Below, piece by piece: positions 38,306-50,000 of a stretch of 64,000 nucleotides of DNA (its first letter is position 1; every line of letters begins with the position of its first letter). Source of the DNA: Anastatus disparis (lineage: Eukaryota > Arthropoda > Insecta > Hymenoptera > Eupelmidae); the NCBI GenBank assembly GCA_017163975.1, contig JAFFSR010000218.1, positions 12,527,501 through 12,591,500 of the forward strand. Reading direction: 5' to 3'. The position numbers and the translations under genes are program-made. Below the pieces are notes generated by a model. The model searched no databases. It saw only the letters and a program-made list of their open reading frames with translations, and was not told the origin of the DNA.

Positions 38306-40968
38306 ATGAAAATGGCGAAATCAACTTGTTGTTGTAGCAATATATCTATAGTCGAAGAAGTGTTCGGAGAAGTTTTTGCAGGTACAATAATATTAATAAC
38401 TTTGATGATTTTTCTTCTTTAAAAAAATTTTTTTTGCAATAAATTTCGACGAGTGTTTCATCTATAATTTTAATAGAAAACAAGATTGAAGTTGTATTTT
38501 AATATTTTTTATGGGAATAATTACATCGCATATTTCTTTGAAATGATTGAATAGTGTCTTATTTACTGAATTTGCATATGTAATTTCTATAAATGACACG
38601 CGTTTTCAACAAATCTTAACGTCATAAACTGATTTAATAATTAAAGTATACCAACAAACAGAGGCTTATTAATTTTTCTTTAGCTTGAAACTTAAATTAC
38701 AATTTTTCTTAAAAATTTATATAAAAACTTTTTAATAATTTTATTGCAGAGCGTCTGAATGGCGAGCAAAAAAGCGAATCCACCTTGAATTCAATCCAAT
38801 CGTTCTTTTGCGGCGAGGGCGAAGGTGACAGTACCATAGCCGAACCAATAAAAATAAAATCATACACGATGAGCAATGATAACCGCATGCAGGTGACAAT
38901 TATAACTTGGGGTGCCACGATTGTCTCCATTAACTGTCCCGACAAGTATGGCGATCGCGCTGATGTTGTACTTGGCTTCGATGATATTAACAGTAAATGT
39001 TTTTTAAGAATTTTCATTAAATTCTATATCATAATTTTCGCAGATGATAATTTTTTAAAATTTTAAATCATTTTTACTGAAGATTATTTTATACCGATAT
39101 TAAAAATGTATTTGATCGAAGCATAAATTTTAAATATCTAATCTGAAAAGTTAATTAAAATTGCTCGTCAATAAATTTTGAATTTAAAAGTTAATCAAAC
39201 TGCTTATTGATATTTTTATTGTTTCAGGTTATTTGGATCCGACATTAAATCAGTTCATGGGCTGTATACTCGGTAGATGCGCTAATCGAATAAGCGAGGC
39301 AACTTTTACACTAAAAGGTCAAGATTATTTTCTAACGAAGAACGATAAAGACAAACATCATTTGCACGGAGGAGTAAGTTAACAGATTGTACAAAATTAT
39401 GTTAATCGATTTACAAAATTTAGTTGATTTTTTTTTTAAATTCATTGTGGTATAAAGTTAATTAAAACATGGTTACATAATTATTATTAAATTTTCAATT
39501 CAATATTTCATATTAGACAAACGGTTTCGGTCGACGTATTTGGGAGGCTCACATAGAAGATGACCGAGTCGTAATGAGTTATCTGAGCGAGGATGGCGAA
39601 GAAGGTTATCCAGGTGCAATTCTCGCTACCGTTAAATTTCAGCTCACCGAAGACAATCGTCTCAAGATTAGCATGAGAGCAACTACAACCAAACCTACAG
39701 TTGTCAATTTATCTCATGGCTCGCTGTTTAATCTTGCTGGACATGTATGTATATGCACTTTACATTTGATAAAAAAAATAATTAAGTGGATGTTGTGTAC
39801 GATTAAAAGTGCTTGCTCTTACCAAAATAAGAATTATATTTATCTATTTTAGTAAGATGCAGACTTATTTAATTATGTACGACGTCCCCTTAAAAAAATT
39901 TTTTTTTAGTTTTTAAATAGTTAAAAGTAAGAAATATCATGAAAGTGTGTCTTATACGAGTATTATCTATTAATACTTTATAGATTATAACAGAGTTGTT
40001 GTTTCATAATATAGGTCATGATGAATTTCGTAATAAACATGAATATAAAAGAAAATGATTCTTTTGCATTCATCTCATTATTCTAAATTCTAATCGATTA
40101 TAAATGGTAATGAAATTGATCTCAATAAACGAATGATCTTGATTACATGAATGTGAATCTTCTAATTAATACAGTGAATATTAATAAAAAATAATTATAA
40201 AAGACTTTTACATAAATTATCGTTAAAACCATTTGTTTCTTATGATTCTATTTTTTGAAGCTATGCTTCTTACGCGACGTTACGGCAGGGGCACTAAATG
40301 TGTAAAAATCGACAGTCCCAAATGTCACCCAGCGTGAATGTACGAATATGGCACAGGGTGTCATAATTGCTATCAACATACAAACACTCTACATTCTTTT
40401 TCTCTTTCTTTTTTCCCTCTCTCCCATTCTGCTTAAGGTGGTTCATGCGGTAAGAGAGAGAAAGCTAGCTGTGAGAGAAAGAGATAGCGCTCATATGATC
40501 CAGTTGCGCATGCGCAGCAACGTAAATGTGAACGAAACATGCATCGTTTATCTAATAATTACATTTTCAAAATACTTTATCTCTTTAATAAAACGATGAA
40601 TTTACGTGAATCTTGTTGGAAAATTTTTATTATTAGTTCCTTTATATATGTTTAAATTTTCAAATACAATTTGAATGTAGTTTATGAGATATTGTGATTA
40701 ACAGCTACGAAATGTAAAAATTCCAATATATATAGATATACTTTCAATGTAATTTGTAAAACTTTGAACATCGATTAATCAAAAACGAAACGATGAAATG
40801 TTCTGAAATTTTAATATGATATTCACATTACCTTCATTAAACTATACCTACAATTTCAAGAATATCTTGAAAAAACATGTTAGTCGCATGAACCACCTTA
40901 AGAATATGCATGTATATACACAAGTGGATGTGTGCGTTGAATGTACTACAATAGATGCTTGTAGTGTG

Positions 40969-41009
<41 letters not shown>

Positions 41010-44000
41010 TAAAATTTTGAGGAAAGTATCTATATATAATAGAACTTTATAGGTAAATACAAAGCGGGTACTGTTTCTTTTTTCTAAATGTATTCATGTT
41101 AACGAGATTTCCCTGTGCCCTCTCACTTGCACCTACTGATTTTGTATAAGTACTTTCCTCGTAATCTTACTGTATATATTATTTGCTCAGTTAAAAAAAT
41201 ATAATTCTAATAAAAAATATATTTATTGTCCCTAGTCTCTTTACATATCTTTATTTCTTAAATAGTTATAAGTAATTGAAGAAAGTTAAAAAATTCCACG
41301 AATTTAAAAACTATTTAATACGGTAAAAAAAATAGAAAAAAATGACTGAAGAAAATTTTATAACACAAAACAAAATTGGTATTTTATCTTTAATTTAATT
41401 TCTTTTTCAATTTTTTATTTTATGTTTCTATTTAATAAATTATTTTTCACGAAAATTTTCCAGAAATTTTGATACTGTACATTTTTGTAAATTTTATTTG
41501 AGAAACTAGAAAGTTTTACTGCTTCGTTTTTTTATATCAATGAACCTTTATAAGTTACGCATAAACATTTCTTTCTTAATTTTTTAATAATTGTTATTAA
41601 TAAACTATATTATTAATATATTTTTAAATACATAATACATTGAATCAAAAATAACAAGTTTTCGTTAAAAAATTAATTATAATTTTTGCAAATGTCACAC
41701 TTCCTAGTTTCTATATATACACTGGAAGCATAGCTTCTGTCGGCCAGTCCCCACGACTGCCACTCCTGTTTTTTTTTTTTTAATTTTTCAAGTACGCAGG
41801 TGAAGAAGAATTAAAATCACACAAAGTATCGTTAAATGCCGATCGATGGGTATTTACTGAAAATAAAGATCCAATTCCAACTGGCGCAGTTCGAGGCGTT
41901 GGTGGTACCATAATGGATTTGCGGATACCGCGTTTGTTAAAAGATGTTATCGAAAAGGTAATTGACTTTTGAAGGTAGTTCTACAGTACTCGAGATTATA
42001 CCTGATCATTCCAAAAATTAAATTTTAATAATTTATTAATAAATTTTTAACTTATTTGTGTCAATGTTGATCAATTTTTAGGCACGACCGCTATACGGAA
42101 GTGCCTTATATTTTCGACATCGCGAAAAATGTAACCCTTTAAAATATGTTTTTTTATGATAAAAAACTTATTTTTATAGCAAAATAAGACTATTACGAGG
42201 CTTCCTTAAAATGTATGTATGGATGTATGTGTGTGAGAAATCAAGTTTATGAATTTTCTCGACGAGTTTTTATCCGATCTGAATTATTCAAACGGGAAAT
42301 TGTTTCAAATAATAACACAAGTAAACGTTCCTATTTTGAAAAAAATCGTTGGAAGCGTTTTTAAATAGGCGCCTTTTAAATGGTCAAAAAAATGGATTTT
42401 TGGTAATAACTTGAAAAATACGATTTTTTTTCAAAAAGTATATTTAATAAAAGTTATAGAACATAAAAAAATAAATCTTTTTTATATTATACATTTTTCT
42501 CTAAAGTTAATATTTTTCAAATTGTTCATGAAAAATGTTGAAATTAAAGGCTTTTTAATGATAATTTGATAAATATTATTTAAAAAAATATATATATAAT
42601 ATTAAAAAAATGCATCTTATTTTTTTCTATAAATTTTATTTAATATACTTTTTTTCAAAATTCGTTTTTTTCAAGTTATCACCAAAAAATCATTTTTTTA
42701 ACCTCTAAAGGGATAACTGTTTTAAAACCGCTAGAACGATTTTTTTTTAAACTGCCAATATTTATTTGTATTATTGTTTTAAATCATCCTCCGCCGGAAT
42801 GATTCAGATCAAATAAAAACTTAATACAAAACTTTACTTTTAAGCTACTGAACTATTTTTTTTCTTATAACTTTTGATAGATTATCCTATCCAAAACTTT
42901 AAAAAGTATACATTAATGAAAATATGTCTTTTTCACATAACATAAATTTTATCGAAATCAATCAACTGAATCCACAAGAAAAATTAAAATAATTATAAAT
43001 TTGTTTTTTCAAATAAATACAATGAATTCAAACCTCCTGTTGAAAGATGCGGTAAAAAATACAATGAAAAAAAGAAATAAGATTAACTTTTAAGGCTTTT
43101 GCGTTTGTAAATGATTTGTTTTAATATTTTTTAAATATCAAATAGCGAGTGCGAAGCGCGAGCGTTTTCGGTCGTGCCTTATATGCAAGAAGCGGAGCTT
43201 TTTGCATGCCTTGCATCGCTTCGCGATGCAAGGCCCGAGGGCATTTCAGAGCTGAGCGAAGCGAAGCTCTGAAAGGACCAAGATGCGAGCCACAGCGGCC
43301 CAAAGGGCCGCTGTGGCGAGCTAGTTGTATATTCTTTCAATACTTGTCAAAAGATTTTATTAGAAATTTCGAAATATTTTATAATTATATGGTGCTCTAT
43401 GTACGGGTTACGAATCTAAATATTAATTATAATTTATTCGAATAAAAAAACTTTGATTGCAGCCATGAATTGAAAATGAGATTTCTAAATAATTTAAATG
43501 AATGTTATCAATAGCATCATTCTAAATTTTGAGATTCTACGTTAAGCACAAAAAAATATCGGTCTTTCGAAAAATCGAACCCCACCCATAAATACATTTA
43601 TTTTGCTACTTATTATTTCGATAAAGTGAATATTCTAAAATGCTTTACTCGCATTAGTTATTTTCGTTACTTAAGTCGCTAAAAAAATGAAAATTCTAAA
43701 ATAAATAAATGAACAGTCTCGATATGCACATAATTTATATGAACTTCTAAATAAATGTTAATTAAATAAAAAACATTCTAATGTTTGAGCCCCACCCCAT
43801 ATTTGTAATATTCGAAAAAGCTTTATAAATATCTTTTTAAAACGTTTGATTGAGATTTTTTGAAAGCTTGTAGTAGCCTTTTGTAAAAGCTTTTTGGATG
43901 GTGTCTTAAAAGATTACAACAATCTTTTTTGGAATACTTCTGACAAACTAACTAGTTTGTCCCACATATTTCAAGCTTACAGGAATATTTCATGAAAGTT

Positions 44001-47000
44001 TCCTGAAAGATTGCAAATCAGATTCGGAAACTTCGTGTTACGTGGATATCTTCGATATAATATCGGAAATAATAAAAGCTGAAATTAAGTGCAATCTTTA
44101 TTACGCTATAACTATGGGAAAAAATAATATTTTGACATGCTATAACTACTTTTTTGAAAAGATTTGATCTCAGCTTTAATTTAAAAAGAGTTTCAAGCTT
44201 CTAGCTATCGATGCTTAAGAGCTATAAGTGTTTGAAAATCTAGTAACTTTTTTAGTGATTTTCTTTGATTGCCTGTATCTAGGGAAATATTGAGCGTTTG
44301 TGACTTTAGCTTGAGCTTTTTTCATATTTTGTCATCTGAAGACTTAGCCACAAGTTTGAGCAAAATCCGTGATCCAGAGATGTGACACTCTCCTAGTATG
44401 TACGAATTTTCGAATTCTATCTTGTTATTTCTATTTTTTTATACTGTTGCTTATTTTATGGCCATTGAAAGTTTTTAATTAAATTATGATAGTTTATTGT
44501 TCTGTTCAAGGGTGCGTCGTTGATTGTTTCTTACGTTGATATACGCAAATGATTATTTAAGTGACATATCTTGCATTATGTGTATGTTTGAGTTTTAAAA
44601 AATTACTTACGCTTATTGTACCAAGTAATTTTCAAATTTTTATATCAAATTAAAATAAATTGTAATTATAAGAGGCAGTACTTGCAGAGCTGGAGCTATC
44701 TATCTTATATGCAAAATATGATGTTGAAAATCAACTCAAAAATTGTATATAAAAAATCATAGTCCTTTTATTCTATCTGCAAAATTTAAAACAATTGTCC
44801 TATTAAATAATTTAAGTTAGGAAATTGTAGTTGAATCTTTAGAGAACAAGTAGGTAGGAATTTTCATTTGTCTATGTTATAATTAATATAATAGAACTAA
44901 AGTAATATTAAATGAAAAACTGTGTGGATACGTAATTAAGATGAATTTTTTTAGTTTCAAATGAAAATAATTTATAGAGATAGTATAACGAAACAAAGAG
45001 GTTTTAATAAGATTCAATGAAATAAATTTTTAAGATTTAAATATCTTTTTTATAAAATTTTTATTTTCTTAATTCTTTTTATTACATACTCTACGAATTA
45101 TTCTGTTTATAATGAATGATTATTATTAAGATTACATCAAATTTACATAATATATAATTTCTCTCTGCTAAAAGTTTCTCCATACATTAGCAAACCATTT
45201 CTTGTCACCCAAATAATTCTTAATTAAGCCGGGAACCGATTTGAAAAAAACTTTAGGGATAGTTTTCTGGTATGTAATAATAAAAAAAAAACCTTGCAAA
45301 TTAAAGCTGGTCTTCTCTATTCTTATTTTCTTTTTGGTGATCTTTCTCAGATTTACAGTTAATGAGTTACGAGATTCCAAACTTACATGTAAAATTCGAT
45401 ATAAGCTCTAAAGTTATGATTATGAGATTAAGGGGCCTATGTGATTAAAATATAAACATCTTTTTTTATTATTACTTACCAGAAAACTTTGGGGATTAAA
45501 CATAACTTTTTGAATAAAAGTCTTTCATACTATCTCATAATATGGGTTATAAGCCTATGAGATTCAATTATGAGCATCTTTGTTCATTATTACATACCAG
45601 AAAACTATCCCCAAAGTATAATTTAAGTCGGGAACCGATTTGAAAAGAACTTTGGGGATAGTTTTCTGGTGTGTAATAATAAAAAAAAAACCTTGCAAAT
45701 TAAAGCTGGTCTTCTCTACTCTTATTTTCTTTTTTGGTGATCTTTCTCAGCTTTACAGTTAATGAGTTACGAGATTTCAAACTTACATGTAAAATTCGAT
45801 ATAAGTTCTAAAGTTATGATTATGAGATTAAGGAACCTATGTGATTAAAATATAAGCATCTTTTTTTATTATTACTTACCAGAAAACTTTGGGGATTAAA
45901 CATAACTTTTTGAATAAAAGTCTTTCATACTATCTTATAATATGGGTTATAAGCCTATGAGATTCAATTATGAGCATCTTTGTTCATTATTACATACCAG
46001 AAAACTATCCCCAAAGTTTAATTTAAGTCGGGAACCGATTTGAAAAAAACTTTGGGGATAGTTTTCTGGTATGTAATAATAAAAAAAAAACCTTGCAAAT
46101 TAAAGCTGGTCTTCTCTATTCTTATTTTCTTTTTTGGTGATCTTTCTCAGCTTTACAGTTAATGAGTTACGAGATTCCAAACTTACATGTAAAATTCGAT
46201 ATATGTTCTAAAGTTATGATTATGAGATTAAGGAACCTATGTGATTAAAATATAAGCATCTTTTTTTATTATTACTTACCAGAAAACTTTGGGGATTGAA
46301 CATAACTTTTTGAATAAAAGTCTTTCATATTATCTCATAATATGGGCTGTAAGCCTATAAGAATGAAATATGAGCATCTTTTTCATTATTACATACTAGA
46401 AAACTGGAAATAAATTTTATACTGGTATAATATTTTTCTAACCCCTCCCAACTCTAAAATCCGGTACACTGAACTAATTGTTTGATTTCTACTTTTCGTA
46501 TATGTAATCCCTTTCTTAATCTGTTTGCTCCAATAATGTTCTAGGTACCGCGAATATATAAAGCGTTCCAGGTCTTTCTAAACTTCATAAGTTATTGAAA
46601 CACCAGACTTAATAGTCTCATCCTAGAAAGCTTTTGGCAACTACTTATTAAATTTTTATTAAGAATTTTTATTTCGAAATGGATTTTTCAATTATGATGG
46701 AGTGTGATGAGAAGGTACGTATTTTTGAATATTCAATATTATTTTTAGAAATTGAAATAGCTTGGTTGGTTTATATAACATTTATAGCTCATATTAATTA
46801 TTTTCAATAAGTTAATGTTAAATTTTATTAACAAAATAATACATATTAGATAATTATAGAAAAAATATCAGACGTAACATCACGCTTAATAATTGTTAAT
46901 TGTTAATTTAATGAAAAAATAAATTTTCATCTTAATGTTATGTAATAAAATAATAATAATATTCATCTTTAATAATAATTATTTTTTCTGATTTCAGGGT

Positions 47001-50000
47001 TACACCTTTGGTTCCACGACAATGTCAGGCATGCCTATGGCAACTCCGATTGATTTCGAATACGCATCGATAACCGAAAGTCTTCCAATAAGTCATAATG
47101 AAGCCAATCCTAGATATTACGAAATGCACAATGATGCAATTATTAATCATCCAATTTCGATGTCTTCATCTAACGAAGTGCCGATCTTTGAATCGGATGA
47201 GATTGTATCGTATGGAGTTCCAACGGCATACACCGCAACAGCGCTGAATTGTCCAGCATTTAAACGAAATGAATTAGAATTAAGTGCAACAAGTTTTGCA
47301 TATCAACACAGTAATAACGGCAGCGATCAGACTTATATGAAAAATACAGACTTTCATGCGACAGCACTGAATTCTCAAGTAATCATAATTCTATAGAATT
47401 ATGTGCAACAAGTTTTGTATTACCGCCGTCACCGCCGGAATCAACTAGTCCTCCATTTGATATACAAGCATCGTTCAATACAGAATTTACACCATCGACA
47501 TCAACGCAAATGTTTCATCAAACTATCTCGCCACCTGAATCAGTTAATGTTGAGGACAAACAAATCAAGCAAGGTCGTAAGTGCAATCCTTGCACTTGTA
47601 ATAATTGTAAAAATAAAAAAAATTCAGTTGGTCCCGTCGGTAGATTGCAACATAGTTGTGACTATGATAGTTGTGGTCAGCTTTTTTCCAGATCGTCACA
47701 CCTTAAAGCCCATATAAGATCGTGGCACACTGGTGAAAGACCTTATGAATGTTCGTTTCTTATAAATTCCAATACTATTTGTGGAAAAACATTCTACCGG
47801 TCGGACTTGTTACTACGGCATCAAAGGATACACACCAAAGAAGCAAAACATATATGCCCCACGTGTGCTAAAGGTTTTACGAGGAGTGACCACCTTAATA
47901 AACATATTAAAACACATCAAAATCCGAGGAGAAGAAATTCAAGTGTACGAACTACTAACAATCAACAAGATCAAATTTCTGGATTTCTTATGACTCAATG
48001 ATTACCAGTTACAATGATGCATGTGCCAAGGCACTATCCAGAAATGCATTCTAATCATCGGAGGTTTGAGTCAACTATAATTTAAACATTGAAAATTTTT
48101 CAGTACAAAATCAGAAAAGAATTATTTTTATATTTTTAAAAATTTTAATTTTATAATAAATTTTATTTGTATATACAATAAATTTTCATTGTAAACTATT
48201 TAAAATTAGTAAATATTTATTTTAATAGATGATAATTTTTTAAAGCCAAATACTGTCAAACGAATTGTAAATAAACTTGTATGTAAATTTGATGTAATCT
48301 TAATAATAATCATTCATTATAAACAGAATAATTCGTAGAGTATGTAATAAAAAGAATTAAGAAAATAAAAATTTTATAAAAAAGATATTTAAATCTTAAA
48401 AATTTATTTCATTGAATCTTATTAAAACCTTTTTGTTTCGTTATCTATCTCTATAAATTATTTTCATTTGAAACTGAAAAAAATTTATTTTAATTACGTA
48501 TTCATACAGTTTTTCATTTAATATTACTTTAATTCTATTATATTAATTATAACATAGACAAATGAAAATTCCTACCTACTTGTTCTCTAAAGATTCAAAT
48601 ACAATTTCCTAACTTAAATTATTTAATAGGACAATTGTTTTAAATTTTGCAGATAGAATAAAAGGACTATGATTTTTTATATACAATTTTTGAGTTGATT
48701 TTCAACATCATATTTTACATATAAGATAGATAGCTCCACCTCTGCAACTACTGCCTTTTGAAATTACATTTTATTTTATTTTGATATAAAAATTACAAAT
48801 TACTTGGTACAATAAGCGTAAGTAATTTTTTAAAACTCAAACATACACATAATGCAAGATATGTCACTTAAATAATCATTTGCGTATATCAACGTAAGAA
48901 ACAATCAACGACGCACCCTTGAACAGAACAATAAACTATCATAATTTAATTAAAAACTTTTAATGGCCATAAAATAAGCAACAGTATAAAAAAAAATAAA
49001 TAACAACAAGATAGGAGGAGACTAATGAGTCCTTGTTCAACATAGATATCATCTCCTAGATTCGATCATCTCTTAATTTAAATTTAAATTTAGGCTTGAA
49101 TAGTCTTTTAATATGTATAAACTATATTATAATATAGTATATAATTTACACGGTTAAAAACGTTTGTGTAATCTGTTAACTTTTTTCGTCTGTTACTTAA
49201 TGTCTGTTAAATCAACAGACACAAGTATGTCAATTTAAAATGTATATTACATTTTTCATGGATACTTTGTATGTTAAAGTAACAGATATTTTTGTCTCCA
49301 AACAGTTTTTAACAGACGCGTCTGTTAATATTTCTGACCGTATACGAGCAATCGAAGTTAACCTATATAAAGAAAAGCTCTTGCATATAGATATTAAAAC
49401 ATCAGAATCAGAATCCATTAAATATTATCGAACATTTCGAAAAGCTATCTTATACTGTATACCAACAATGCTAAGCACGGTTATTAATAATTTCATATCA
49501 AACACACAGAATCTTCTTCGAAACTTTCTATGACGACACAACGTGCTAATCGACTTTCAGAAAAGCTCCGTAATGATTATGTTCTGTATACGTGTGCATG
49601 ACTAAAAGGTATATAACTTATAAGAAAACTACAACATTCTACGTATACATCAGGGATTATAATTCAAGGTTATAATATGATTTAGGAATATGGAGAGCTT
49701 GTATGAGTTTATGATAAAAATGAGTTGAGCTTATAATTTCTAAGTCGAGCTTATAATTACCGTAAGCGGCAATACCGAACCTCGTCCTTTTTGTATACAA
49801 GATTTGAGAAACAAATTTATAAATCTTTCAACTCTCAACCTAGGTGATCCAGAATTATGGGTCGAAGATTTAGCGCGACTTTGGTGATCCGTTGTTAAAA
49901 CTTTTTGTAAGGTTCGAACGAACATATTTGGGGTGGGGCTCGAACATTAGAATGTTTTTTATTTAATGAATATTTATTTAGAGTGCCACAATTACGAATA

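Noticed and set aside
43121..43445. open frames on both strands in GC-rich DNA, repeated at 51414-51684
   Set aside because: They arise from the hairpin-rich tail of the 1.24-kb repeat; mirrored frames on opposite strands are what palindromic GC-rich DNA produces.
47379..47396. an 18-nt GT-AG intron that would remove the stop at 47396
   Set aside because: Far too short to splice, and its length is a multiple of three so it would not restore the zinc-finger frame.
47403..47717. 104-residue open frame overlapping the zinc-finger region
   Set aside because: A shadow frame; the finger-coding frame 47318-48001 has the recognisable domain.
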